From NCBI RefSeq assembly GCF_037478135.1, contig NZ_JBBHDV010000007.1:114531-178530 (forward strand): DNA of 64,000 bases, in the 5' to 3' direction. The position numbers and the translations under genes are program-made. Shown here piece by piece: positions 1 through 7,407 of this stretch. This DNA comes from Denitratimonas sp037478135 (GTDB taxonomy: Bacteria; Pseudomonadota; Gammaproteobacteria; Xanthomonadales; Xanthomonadaceae). The stretch's first letter is position 1. Each line of letters opens with the position of its first letter. The notes under the pieces were generated by a model that worked only from the letters and a program-made list of their open reading frames with translations, was not told where the DNA came from and ran no database searches.

Positions 1-519
1 CGCCACCGTGCGCGCTGGGCCGTGGCCGGGCTGGAACCACAACGCCCGTTGCTTGAAGGCATCGCCACGCCGGATGTGGCCATCAGTTTGCCGTTGCCGG
101 GTATCGGTGAGGAACTGCTGTCCGATTACGCCACCACTGGCACCACACTGGGCCGGCATCCGCTCGCACTGCTACGCGCCCGACTGAGCAGACAACGCTG
201 CAAAAGCTCGCGCGAACTTGCCGGTTTCAATGCCGATCGTGCGGTCCGTGCCGCCGGCCTCGTCATCGGCCGCCAACGCCCGCAGACCGCCGGAGGCGTC
301 ACCTTTGTCACCCTGGAAGACGAGTTCGGCCTGGTCAATGTCGTGGTCTGGCAGCAGCTGGCCCAGCGGCAACGTCGCGCATTGCTGGAATCACGTCTGT
401 TGCAGGTCGATGGTGAACTGGAGATCAAAGACGGCGTGTGTCACCTGATCGCCCGCCACCTGCATGATCTCAGCCCGTGGCTTGCATCACTGGCTGTGCG
501 CAGCCGGGATTTTCACTGA
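1..519 (+). CDS. imuC: Error-prone DNA polymerase ImuC/DnaE2, C-terminal end (partial)
   Basis: The frame is open from the first base and stops at TGA 517-519, so only the last 172 residues are present. They match the C-terminal part of the DnaE2/ImuC alpha-subunit family: the end of the helix-hairpin-helix region and an OB-fold nucleic-acid-binding domain, with a conserved GGVTFVTLEDEFG core followed by VNVVVW. ImuC is a translesion polymerase that normally works with ImuA and ImuB in SOS mutagenesis. Those partners would lie upstream, outside this window. No terminator is obvious downstream; an integrase remnant on the other strand begins about 70 bp later. The family call is firm; symbol choice (imuC or dnaE2) is nomenclature only. 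Confidence 0.9.
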   Translation, partial: RHRARWAVAGLEPQRPLLEGIATPDVAISLPLPGIGEELLSDYATTGTTLGRHPLALLRARLSRQRCKSSRELAGFNADRAVRAAGLVIGRQRPQTAGGVTFVTLEDEFGLVNVVVWQQLAQRQRRALLESRLLQVDGELEIKDGVCHLIARHLHDLSPWLASLAVRSRDFH

Positions 520-590
520 GCTGGATTGAGCCACTTCCAGTCAGCCTCTTAGAGCAGCTTCATCCCTTCGTGCACCACAGTTCGGTGTTC

Positions 591-832
591 CTAAATTTCG
601 ACAAGATCATCCATCCACTGGTCGAAGCTGGACTTTTTGGTGGGCAGGCATGTAACCGGCGTCCAAGCGCCCTCCTCGTTTCGCAGTACGCGACCCTGTT
701 CGCCCGGCACATTCTTGGCCGTGGGCGCTTCTGGATCCGCCGCCTTTGCGCGTGTCAGCAATCCGGTAATGGCCAATCTGTCCTGGCGTGTCAGATTGGG
801 TACGTATCGCGAATACACGGTGAAGAGCATCT
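591..832 (-). pseudogene. Tyrosine recombinase (phage integrase) C-terminal fragment, cut by an IS element
   Basis: About 80 residues read on the minus strand from the IS boundary at 833 to a stop at 591. The segment starts with KMLFTVYSRYVPNLTRQD, which is the block around the catalytic tyrosine of phage-type site-specific recombinases (the Y of VYSRY is the expected nucleophile), and then a family-typical hydrophilic tail. The N-terminal domain and the Arg/His part of the active site are absent. Sequence beyond the other end of the IS (after 2147) does not encode the missing portion, so this is a decayed gene with loss of DNA and not a simple insertion. It most likely belonged to an element integrated at the nearby tRNA-Met gene; that link is inference. 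Confidence 0.75.
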
Positions 833-860
833 TGAACCTCCCCGGGAATTCCGGAGGCTC
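833..860 (+). repeat. IS terminal inverted repeat (3' end of the element)
   Basis: Reads TGAACCTCCCCGGG then AATTCC then GGAGGCTC on the plus strand. It pairs with the inverted copy at 2120-2147. It sits 12 bp past the orfB stop codon and marks where the integrase fragment is cut. Confidence 0.85.
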
Positions 861-871
861 ATTGTTGTGAG

Positions 872-1774
872 TCACGCCGCCATGGCGTACTCGGGGTTGT
901 CGCGATAGTACGCGGCTTCTGCCTCGGCCGGCGGGATGTTGCCGATCGGCTCCAGCAGACGTCGATGATTGAACCAATCCACCCATTCCAGCGTGGCCAG
1001 TTCGACGGCCTCCCGGCTCTTCCAGAAGCGACGGTGGATGACCTCGGCCTTGTACAGTCCGTTGATCGTCTCGGCCAACGCGTTGTCGTAGGAGTCGCCC
1101 ACGCTGCCTACCGACGGTTCGATGCCGGCATCGGCCAGACGTTCCGTGTAGCGGATCGAAACGTATTGGCTGCCGCGGTCTGAATGATGGATCAGGGAGC
1201 GGCTGGCGGGGCCACGACGGGCGTGCAGCGCCTGTTCCAGCGCATCCAGGACGAAGTCCGTGTGCGCGGTGGCCGCCACCTTCCAGCCGACGATGCGCCG
1301 GGCGAACACGTCGATGACGAAGGCGACGTAGGCAAAGCCCTGCCAGGTCGAGACGTAGGTGAAGTCCGACACCCACAGCGCATCGGGTCGGTCGGCGCGG
1401 AACTGCCGGTTCACCCGGTCCAGCGGACACGGCCGCGCCGGGTCGGCGACGGTGGTGCGCACCGGCTTGCCACGGACCACGCCACGCAGCCCCATCTGCC
1501 GCATCAGTCGCTCCACCGTGCAGCGGCCGACCTGCACGCCCTCACGCAGCAACTGCCGCCAGACCTTGCGCACGCCATACACCTGGAAGTTCTCTTCCCA
1601 GACGCGGCGGATCTGCTCGCACAGGTCTGTATCGCGACGCTGCCGCATCGGCTGGCGTTCCGGATCGGCCCGCCGGGCCACATGCGTGTAGTAGGTCGAC
1701 GGAGCGATCGGCAGCACCCTGCAGATCGGCTCGACTCCGTACGTGTCGCGGTGTTCGTCGATGAACGCCGTCAT
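872..1774 (-). CDS. IS3-family transposase OrfB (DDE integrase domain)
   Basis: A 300-residue protein carrying the HTH_21 region near the N-terminus and an rve-type DDE catalytic core. The three acidic residues are visible in WVSDFTY (first D), HHSDRGSQY (second D) and DNALAETINGLYK (E). Its ATG overlaps the orfA stop as ATGA at 1771-1774, so translation may be coupled; in this family OrfA and OrfB are also commonly joined by a -1 frameshift. No A-rich slippery heptamer is seen in the overlap. Length and motifs are complete, so the enzyme looks functional. Confidence 0.93.
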   Translation of the reverse strand: MTAFIDEHRDTYGVEPICRVLPIAPSTYYTHVARRADPERQPMRQRRDTDLCEQIRRVWEENFQVYGVRKVWRQLLREGVQVGRCTVERLMRQMGLRGVVRGKPVRTTVADPARPCPLDRVNRQFRADRPDALWVSDFTYVSTWQGFAYVAFVIDVFARRIVGWKVAATAHTDFVLDALEQALHARRGPASRSLIHHSDRGSQYVSIRYTERLADAGIEPSVGSVGDSYDNALAETINGLYKAEVIHRRFWKSREAVELATLEWVDWFNHRRLLEPIGNIPPAEAEAAYYRDNPEYAMAA

Positions 1775-2097
1775 GGCTTGAACCGGCGGTCGAGCTCCGC
1801 CTGGGCAAAATACGCCGACGCCTTGCGCAGGATCTCGTTGGCCTGCCGCAGCTCGCGGTTCTCCCGCTCAAGCGCCTTTATCCGCTCACGCTCGTCGGTG
1901 GTTGCGCCGGCGCGCAGACCGCGGTCACGCTCGGCCTGGCGCACCCAGCGGCGCAGCGACTCGGGCGTGCAGCCCACCTTGCCGGCGATCCAGGCAATCG
2001 CCGCCCACTGCGATCCGTGATCGCCCTGGTGCTCCAGCACCATCCGCACCGCACGCTCGCGCAGCTCCGGGGAGTAACGTGTTGCTGTCGTCTTCAT
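1771..2097 (-). CDS. IS3-family transposase OrfA (HTH and leucine zipper)
   Basis: A 108-residue protein of the HTH_Tnp_1 (IS3/IS911 OrfA) type. The N-terminal half is a helix-turn-helix (YSPELRERAVRMVLE onward) that binds the IS ends. The C-terminal half is a coiled coil or leucine zipper with a heptad pattern (ERIKALERENRELRQANEIL). The family-typical ending ASAYFAQAELDRR is present. The ATG lies 22 bp inside the end repeat at 2120-2147. It overlaps orfB by 4 bp. Confidence 0.92.
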   Translation of the reverse strand: MKTTATRYSPELRERAVRMVLEHQGDHGSQWAAIAWIAGKVGCTPESLRRWVRQAERDRGLRAGATTDERERIKALERENRELRQANEILRKASAYFAQAELDRRFKP

Positions 2098-2119
2098 GGC
2101 TCCATCCTCTCAAAGGTTG

Positions 2120-2147
2120 GAGCCTCCGAAGAACCCGGGGCGGTTCA
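2120..2147 (-). repeat. IS terminal inverted repeat (5' end of the element)
   Basis: On the minus strand it reads TGAACCGCCCCGGG, TTCTTC, GGAGGCTC. It is the inverted partner of 833-860, lies just upstream of orfA and probably contains part of its promoter. Confidence 0.85.
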
Positions 2148-2246
2148 CATCCATGGAAAGTGCGCTCTGAAGACTGCGTGCGGGAAACTGCGGAACCGGA
2201 TGCAACCAATCGAGTGTGAGGGTCAAATTCAGCGCCTTGTTCGGGC

Positions 2247-2351
2247 CTGTGACACGTCCAACTGTCACAGAACCTGTCACAGGCCTGATTCGGCATTCGT
2301 AGCTGACCTCCCAGGAAGACGCACCCGAAAGTATCCAGCAATGCTGTGACA
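2247..2351. repeat. Four TGTCACAG/CTGTGACA octamers near the tRNA 3' end
   Basis: The same 8-mer occurs at 2247-2254 (CTGTGACA), 2263-2270 (TGTCACAG), about 2275-2282 (TGTCACAG) and 2344-2351 (CTGTGACA): two in each orientation within 105 bp, in non-coding DNA between the IS and the tRNA-Met terminator. Short iterated sites beside a tRNA 3' end are what integrase or excisionase arm-type sites of an att region look like, and an integrase fragment lies nearby. The function is inferred. The rest of 2148-2364 holds no recognisable gene. Confidence 0.5.
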
Positions 2352-2364
2352 GTGGATCAGGCAC

Positions 2365-2391
2365 AAAAAAGCCCGCTTCTCTGGCGGGCTT
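2365..2391 (-). terminator. Rho-independent terminator of the tRNA-Met gene
   Basis: On the minus strand the stem GCCCGC (2389-2384) pairs with GCGGGC (2376-2371) and is followed directly by six T residues (complement of 2365-2370). It is placed about 35 bp after the tRNA 3' end. Confidence 0.85.
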
Positions 2392-2425
2392 TAGTCTTAC
2401 AACATACTGATTTTATTGTTGATTT

Positions 2426-2502
2426 TGGTGGCTATGGGTGGACTCGAACCACCGACCCCAGCATTATGAGTGCTGTGCTCTAACCGGCTGAGCTACATAG
2501 CC
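2426..2502 (-). tRNA. tRNA-Met (anticodon CAT), elongator type
   Basis: A 77-nt cloverleaf on the minus strand. The acceptor 5' strand GGCTATG pairs with CATAGCC near the 3' end and an encoded CCA follows. The D-arm reads GTAGCTCAG..., the anticodon stem CAGCA/TGCTG encloses loop CTCATAA with anticodon CAT, and the T-arm contains GGTTCGAGTCC. The sequence follows the E. coli elongator tRNA-Met (metT) closely, not the initiator, which has a C-A mismatch at the acceptor end. A CAT anticodon modified to lysidine would read Ile, but the body of the molecule favours Met. Its 3' end faces the integrase remnant. Confidence 0.93.
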
Positions 2503-2685
2503 AGAACCTTGGAATCTGTTGCTGTGACCCTTGGCCTGTGTGGGTTGTCCACAGGCACCGCCGGGTCGCGGCAAGCTACGCAGTGTAACAAATTACCGGC
2601 CAGGAACAACCATGACTGCTGAATCCGGTGCCGGCGGTGTCACAGGCCGCCCTGGCGTGCTGCCGGGCGGCAGCACAGCGGAGCC

Positions 2686-3288
2686 TCAGGGAATCGCTTC
2701 GCGCACCGCCAGGGTGTCGGGTACGCCGTTGCTGGCCAGCTGGCGCTTGGCTTCTTCCAGTTCGCGCGCGGTGGCGTAGGGGCCAAGGCGCACGCGGTAC
2801 ATCGTGGTGCCGTTGACTTCGGCCGGTTCGACCCGGGCCTGGAGGCCGGCCAGCGCGATGCGCGCCTTCATTGCGTCGGCATCGCGCATGTCGCGGAAGG
2901 CGCCGGCCTGGAGCTGGTAACGCTCACGCGCCGGCTGCGTGGTGGTCGGGGCGTTGGCCGGTTGGGCGGCTTCGGCGCGGACCTTTTCCGCCAGTTCGGT
3001 ATCGGGCACGGCGGTTTCGCGCTCGCGCAGCAGGGTGTAGAAGTCGTAGCGCGGCTTCTGGCGTTCGGCTTCCGGCGCCTTGGCCGGGGCGATCGGCGGA
3101 TCGGATTCGCGCGGTGCGGTGGCGGCCGGGTTCGGGCGCGGGCCGGGCAGTTTGCCGTCGCGTTCCCAGATCAGTACGGCGGCCGACAGGCCCAGGCCGA
3201 TCAGCACGCCACCCAGCAGCCACAGCCATACGGGGATGCGGCGTTCGTTGCCACGGCGGGCCTGGGTTTTCCTGCGTCGAGCAGCCAT
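2686..3288 (-). CDS. SPOR-domain inner-membrane protein (FtsN-like)
   Basis: 200 residues with the start placed at 3288, where the ATG overlaps the argS stop (TGATG). An Arg/Lys-rich cytoplasmic tail (MAARRRKTQARRGNERR) is followed by one transmembrane helix (about residues 19-40), a Pro/Ala-rich linker, and a C-terminal SPOR domain (from about YQLQAGAFRD) that binds denuded septal peptidoglycan. This is the topology of FtsN and related cell-division proteins, and a SPOR protein directly after argS is a common arrangement in gammaproteobacteria. It is shorter than E. coli FtsN (319 aa), so ftsN identity is likely but not proven. Confidence 0.85.
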   Translation of the reverse strand: MAARRRKTQARRGNERRIPVWLWLLGGVLIGLGLSAAVLIWERDGKLPGPRPNPAATAPRESDPPIAPAKAPEAERQKPRYDFYTLLRERETAVPDTELAEKVRAEAAQPANAPTTTQPARERYQLQAGAFRDMRDADAMKARIALAGLQARVEPAEVNGTTMYRVRLGPYATARELEEAKRQLASNGVPDTLAVREAIP

Positions 3289-5069
3289 CACATCGTCTCC
3301 GGTGCGGATACCCCGATCAGTACCAGCCCGTTCACCAGCACCTGGCGGATCGCCAGGCACAGCCCGATGCGGGCGTTGCGCAGTTCCTCTTCGGGCACGA
3401 GGATCGCGGTGGCGTTGTAGTAGCTGTGGAACTCGCCGGCCAGTTCACGCAGGTAGGTGGCGATCAGCTGCGGGGCGTCGTTGGCGGCGGCCGAGTCGAT
3501 CACTTCCGGGAAGCGCAGCAGTTCCATCAGCAGGTCCTGCTCCTGCGGTTCCACCAGACGGGTGCGGGCGGCTTCGATCGCGGTGCGGGTGTAGGTCCAC
3601 TGTTTTTCCGCCATCTGCCGCAGCAGTGCGCAGACGCGGGCGTGGGCGTACTGGATGTAGTAGACCGGGTTGTCGTTGGACTGTTTGCGCGCCAGTTCCA
3701 GATCGAAATCCAGGTGCTGGTCGTTGCCGCGCATGACGTAGAAGAAGCGCGCGGCATCCGTGCCGACCTCGTCGCGCAGTTCGCGCAGGGTGACGAAGCT
3801 GCCGGCGCGGGTCGACATCTGCACGCGCTCGGCACCGCGATACAGGATCGCGAACTGCACCAGCTGGATGTCGATCTTCGTCTGGTCCAGGCCCAGACCA
3901 TCGGCGGCGGCACGCAGGCGTGCGATGTAGCCGTGGTGGTCGGCACCGAACACGTACAGCGCGCGCTCGTAGCCGCGCTCGAACTTGCTCAACAGATAGC
4001 CCAGATCCGAGGCGAAGTAGGTGCTGACGCCGTTCTCGCGCACCACGACGCGGTCCTTGTCGTCACCGAAATCGGTGGCGCGGAACCAGGTGGCGCCACC
4101 CTTTTCGTACAGATGGCCCTTGGCGCGCAAGGTGTCGATGGCGCGCGCGACGTAACCGTCGGTCATCAGCGAGCGTTCGGAGAAGAAGTTGTCGTGCTTG
4201 ACACGGAACTGGCCCAGATCGTCGCGGATATCGGCCAGGCACCAGTCCAGACCGGCCTCGAAAACGATGCGGTAGTCGGCCTCGCCCAGCAGGTTGCGGG
4301 CGCGCGCGATCAGCGCATCGACATGGGCTTCCTTGTCGCCGGGTGCCTGTTCGGTGCCCTGGGTTTCATCCGGCGGCAGATCGGCCTGCACATCGACCGC
4401 CTTGTGCAGCAGGCGGTCGCCTTCGCGCGCGCGCAAGGCACGGGCGATTTCGACCACGTAATCACCCCGGTAGCCGTTGTCCGGGAAGCGCACGCTGACG
4501 CCGCCCAGTTCCAGATAACGCACCCAGACGCTGACGGCCAGGATGTCCATCTGCCGGCCGGCATCGTTGACGTAGTACTCGCGCTGGACGGTATGGCCGG
4601 CGGCTTCCTTGATGTTGGCCAGGCTCGCGCCATAAGCGGCGCCGCGGCCGTGACCCACATGCAGCGGGCCGTTCGGGTTGGCCGAAACAAACTCGATGGT
4701 CATCGATTCGCGCGAGCCTTCCGGCTGATGGCCGAAGCGTTCGCCCTGCTCCAGCACGCGCCGCACCGCACTCTGGCGGCAGGCCAGATTGAGTTTGATG
4801 TTGATGAAGCCCGGGCCGGCAATGTCGACCTTCTCGATGTGCTGCGACTTTGGGAAGGTGTCCGCGATGGCCTGTGCCAGCTCGCGCGGATTGCGGCGCA
4901 GCGGCTTGGCCAGCAGCATGGCCACGTTGGTGGCGTAGTCGCCGTGCTCAGGGTTCTTGCTACGCTCGATCACGAAGGCGGGTTCGCCCTCCAGTTCGAT
5001 CGTGCCGGCACGCTTGAGATCGAGCAGGGCCTGCAGCACCAGCTCGCGGAGATGGTCTTTGAACGACAT
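3288..5069 (-). CDS. argS: Arginyl-tRNA synthetase
   Basis: 593 residues, close to the usual class I ArgRS length. It charges tRNA-Arg with arginine using ATP. The N-terminal tRNA-recognition domain (Arg_S) is followed by the Rossmann catalytic domain with the HIGH-type motif in NPNGPLHVGHGRG, a KMSK-equivalent VQMSTRAG, and the DALR anticodon-binding domain at the C-terminus (ending VNGLVLIGVSAPETM). The start ATG is at 5069. The downstream SPOR gene overlaps its stop by one base, suggesting cotranscription. Confidence 0.97.
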   Translation of the reverse strand: MSFKDHLRELVLQALLDLKRAGTIELEGEPAFVIERSKNPEHGDYATNVAMLLAKPLRRNPRELAQAIADTFPKSQHIEKVDIAGPGFINIKLNLACRQSAVRRVLEQGERFGHQPEGSRESMTIEFVSANPNGPLHVGHGRGAAYGASLANIKEAAGHTVQREYYVNDAGRQMDILAVSVWVRYLELGGVSVRFPDNGYRGDYVVEIARALRAREGDRLLHKAVDVQADLPPDETQGTEQAPGDKEAHVDALIARARNLLGEADYRIVFEAGLDWCLADIRDDLGQFRVKHDNFFSERSLMTDGYVARAIDTLRAKGHLYEKGGATWFRATDFGDDKDRVVVRENGVSTYFASDLGYLLSKFERGYERALYVFGADHHGYIARLRAAADGLGLDQTKIDIQLVQFAILYRGAERVQMSTRAGSFVTLRELRDEVGTDAARFFYVMRGNDQHLDFDLELARKQSNDNPVYYIQYAHARVCALLRQMAEKQWTYTRTAIEAARTRLVEPQEQDLLMELLRFPEVIDSAAANDAPQLIATYLRELAGEFHSYYNATAILVPEEELRNARIGLCLAIRQVLVNGLVLIGVSAPETM

Positions 5070-5237
5070 CGGGGTTTCCTCGACAAGCCGGGTAGTGTAC
5101 CAGTGCGCCGGAAACGCGTGCGAATGGGCTCTGCGGCGATTCAGATGGGCGGCATTTCAGGAAATACCCCGTCGCGGCGGCGGTGACAGTCGGGGACGTG
5201 ATGGCGGAACGGATATGGCGTCAGTGACTTGCCTGAT

Positions 5238-5270
5238 GTCGGGGTTCGCCGGGCTCATCCCGACCTATGC
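5238..5270 (-). repeat. REP-like palindrome, copy 1 (reverse orientation)
   Basis: Begins GTCGGGGTTCGC and ends CCCGACCTATGC, an imperfect palindrome of 33 bp. It belongs to the family also found at 5287, 28283, 28388, 28461, 63768 and 63862. Taking TAGG as the head, this copy is reversed and its head faces the next copy 16 bp away. Confidence 0.75.
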
Positions 5271-5286
5271 GGAGTGAATGAACGAA

Positions 5287-5318
5287 TAGGTTGGCGGTGA
5301 GCGCAGCGAACCCCAACG
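5287..5318 (+). repeat. REP-like palindrome, copy 2 (forward orientation)
   Basis: Begins TAGGTTGGCGGTGAGC and ends GCGAACCCCAACG. It is the inverted partner of 5238-5270, and the two heads point towards each other. Confidence 0.75.
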
Positions 5319-5402
5319 CGTGAAGATCAGTAGCCTGGAGCGTGGTGGTGACGAGCAGGATCCGGCATCCGCAACAAAGCGACGCTTTTCAACGCAATGG
5401 CG

Positions 5403-7166
5403 TCAGCGCCCGGCCGCGAGTGCATCGAGCATCGGGATGATCGCGTCCTTGGCGGCGAAGCCGTGGATCGGCAGGACCAGGATGTCGCCGGATTCGGCCC
5501 AGTCGAGCAGGTGGGCGGTGGCGGCGGTTTCATCGGCGATGAAGTGGATCGCGTCGGGTGCGAGGCCGTCGGCTTGCAGGGTCTGGCGCATCATTGCGGC
5601 GATCTCGCCGGAGCTGCGGCCGCGTTCGTAGCCGGCGATGTCCTTGAGCACGACCCGGTCCGGGCGGTGCCGCGCCGCCACCTGCGCCAATGCGCGGAAA
5701 TCGTCATCCAGCCGGTTGCCGGCATGGCCGAGGATCAGGCCAAGGCGACCATCACCGCGCAGCGCGCCGGCCACGTCGAGCAGGCCGGCCAGGCCTTCGG
5801 GGTTGTGTGCATAGTCCAGCAGCACCTGCACGCCGCCGATGTTCCAGCGTTCCAGCCGGCCGCGGTTGTCGTGGTTGGCGTTGCCGAAATCGGCCAGCAC
5901 TGCGGCGATGACCTGCGCCGGCACGCCGAGTGCGAAACCGGCCAGCGCCGCGCCGGCCAGATTGGCGATGTTGTAGCGCGCCACGCCCTGCAACGTGAGC
6001 GGCATGTCGGCCACGTCGCCCAGATGGATGCCGGCAGCGGCGACGCCGTCCGGATGCAGCCACAGCGCACCGTCGCGCTGCACGCAGGCGGGTGAGTGCG
6101 AAGCGTGTTGGTGCAGGAACGGATCAGCGGCCTCCAGCGAAAACCAGCCGACCGGCACCGCCACATCGGCGGCAGCGGCGCGCAGTTGCGCATCGTCGGC
6201 GTTGAGCACCAGCAGGCCCGGCGTTGGCGTCGGGTCGGAACCCCGGTCGCGGACGACTTGCGCGACGGTCAGTTTCACCCGTGCCAGATCAGCGACGCTG
6301 TGCACCCCGTATTCGCCGAAATGATCGGCGCTGATGTTGGTGACCACGGCCACATCGGCTTGCTGCAGCGCCAGTCCGCGCCGCAGCAGGCCACCGCGCG
6401 CGGTTTCGAGCACGGCGGCGTCGATATCGCGCCGGCGCAGCACGGTGCGCGCGCCGATCGGGCCGGAATAATCGCCGCTGTCCAGTCTGTGTCCTTCGAC
6501 GAACAGGCCGTCGGTGCAGCTGTAGCCCACGCGTCGGCCAATGGCACGCTGCATCGCGGCGATCAGGCGCACCGTGGTGGTTTTGCCATTGGAGCCGGTG
6601 ACCACAGCGGTGGGCACGCTGCGCAGTCGGTCCCAGTCCGGTTGCGGTGCGGCAGCCAATTCGGAAAGCGGGATATCGATACCACCCTCGCCACTGCCCA
6701 GACTCAACAGATCCTCGCCCAGCAGCACCGGGACACGATGGCGCGCGGCGGCATCCAGCCAGGCTTTCAGCGCCGGAATGGCCTCGTCGGCGGCCAGCGC
6801 CGCCAGCGTGTGCTGCGCCAGTTCAATATCCCAGGTTGCAGGATGGCCGGGCGCATGACCGACATCGCGTTCGCAGGCCGCGCCCCAGGCCCATTCGTTG
6901 ACTTCGGTGGCACACAACAACCGGTCAGGCGGAGCGGCGAAAGCCAGACTGGCGCCGCTGGCATGGGGCCGCGCGACCACAGGCTCATCGGCCGGCCAGC
7001 CCAGCACGGCGCGCATCCGGACGATGTTCGCGCGCCAGCGCTCCAGCATCGCCGTATCAACAGCGATGCCGACGCTTTCCAGCGCCGCGCCGGGGACTGC
7101 GAAATACGGATTGGGGCCGGTCAGGCGGCGGGAATCGTCGAAGGGAAGCATGGGATGGCAGCTCAT
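5403..7166 (-). CDS. Mur-ligase paralogue of cyanophycin synthetase, no ATP-grasp domain
   Basis: 587 residues. Residues 1-180 contain a short RRLTGPNPYF motif reminiscent of the CphA N-terminal domain but no ATP-grasp domain. The rest is a Mur-ligase module: P-loop GSNGKTTT at residues 191-198, LETARGGLLRRGL, NISADHFGEYG, then the C-terminal Mur ligase domain with LDYAHNPEG. The same blocks occur in CphA encoded just upstream, so this is a partial paralogue lacking the half that adds aspartate. It could act on cyanophycin ends, make a related peptide, or be regulatory; the reaction is unknown. It is the last gene of the co-directional cyanophycin cluster, 241 bp after cphA. The ATG at 7151 (residue 6) is an alternative start. 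Confidence 0.85.
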   Translation of the reverse strand: MSCHPMLPFDDSRRLTGPNPYFAVPGAALESVGIAVDTAMLERWRANIVRMRAVLGWPADEPVVARPHASGASLAFAAPPDRLLCATEVNEWAWGAACERDVGHAPGHPATWDIELAQHTLAALAADEAIPALKAWLDAAARHRVPVLLGEDLLSLGSGEGGIDIPLSELAAAPQPDWDRLRSVPTAVVTGSNGKTTTVRLIAAMQRAIGRRVGYSCTDGLFVEGHRLDSGDYSGPIGARTVLRRRDIDAAVLETARGGLLRRGLALQQADVAVVTNISADHFGEYGVHSVADLARVKLTVAQVVRDRGSDPTPTPGLLVLNADDAQLRAAAADVAVPVGWFSLEAADPFLHQHASHSPACVQRDGALWLHPDGVAAAGIHLGDVADMPLTLQGVARYNIANLAGAALAGFALGVPAQVIAAVLADFGNANHDNRGRLERWNIGGVQVLLDYAHNPEGLAGLLDVAGALRGDGRLGLILGHAGNRLDDDFRALAQVAARHRPDRVVLKDIAGYERGRSSGEIAAMMRQTLQADGLAPDAIHFIADETAATAHLLDWAESGDILVLPIHGFAAKDAIIPMLDALAAGR

Positions 7167-7296
7167 TGGATGATGGCGGATTTCCTCACCCCAGCCGTTG
7201 CGTGGAGAGAGGCAGCATGAGGGGGCGGGCGTCGCAGGCGCGAGTGCTTTTGACCTCCATGAAAAGCCCCCTCACCCCAACCCCGCTTCGCGCCCG

Positions 7297-7387
7297 GCCA
7301 GCCGACTTGCATGTCGGCTGGCGCTCACAGGCTCGCGGCTTCGCCGCTCGAAAGCCCTGCTCGCCCCCCCCCCCCGCCATGCGGGGG
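7297..7387. repeat. Hairpin-rich intergenic block with a C12 run
   Basis: Three hairpins lie in a row between cphA and the Mur-ligase paralogue. GCCAGCCGAC (7297-7306) pairs with GTCGGCTGGC (7313-7322). GCGGC (7335-7339) pairs with GCCGC (7343-7347). CCCCCGC (7371-7377) pairs with GCGGGGG (7381-7387). The last is preceded by an uninterrupted run of 12 C at 7364-7375. Related wording (CTCCCTCTCCCCCGC...) recurs after acs at 27431. It may limit read-through from cphA or be a decayed mobile repeat. Confidence 0.6.
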
Positions 7388-7407
7388 AGAGGGAGCAGGC
7401 TTTGGGC

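Larger units (their letters stand above)
833..2147 (-). mobile_element. IS3-family insertion sequence, complete, 1315 bp
   Basis: Two overlapping transposase frames (orfA 1771-2097, orfB 872-1774) lie between imperfect terminal inverted repeats of 28 bp. Both ends start TGAACC and contain CCCCGGG and GGAGGCTC (23 of 28 positions agree). This end sequence and the two-frame layout are those of the IS3 family, IS51-like group. No clean 3-4 bp target duplication directly abuts the repeats: the minus-strand flanks read GATG before and AGATG after, which match only if two extra bases are allowed. Both frames are intact, so the element could be active, but the flanking DNA has been rearranged. Confidence 0.9.
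5070..5402. other. Gene-free interval between argS and the Mur-ligase gene
   Basis: No convincing reading frame. The interval holds two oppositely oriented copies of a short palindromic repeat (5238-5270 and 5287-5318). The argS promoter must lie in the first 100 bp or so, but no clear -35/-10 pair is visible. Confidence 0.6.

Noticed and set aside
828..2151. Target-site duplication of the IS
   Set aside because: CAT or CATC occurs near both ends, but two extra bases separate it from one end repeat, so it is not a clear duplication.
2148..2364. Possible integron attC-like site or small ORF upstream of the IS
   Set aside because: A GCCCGAACAAGGCGC stretch loosely recalls an attC core, but the seven-base core pair (RYYYAAC with GTTRRRY) is not present and the frames have no known product.
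2871..5186. A 771-residue plus-strand open frame
   Set aside because: Antisense to argS and the SPOR gene; repetitive Gln/Val/Ala composition and no ribosome-binding site.
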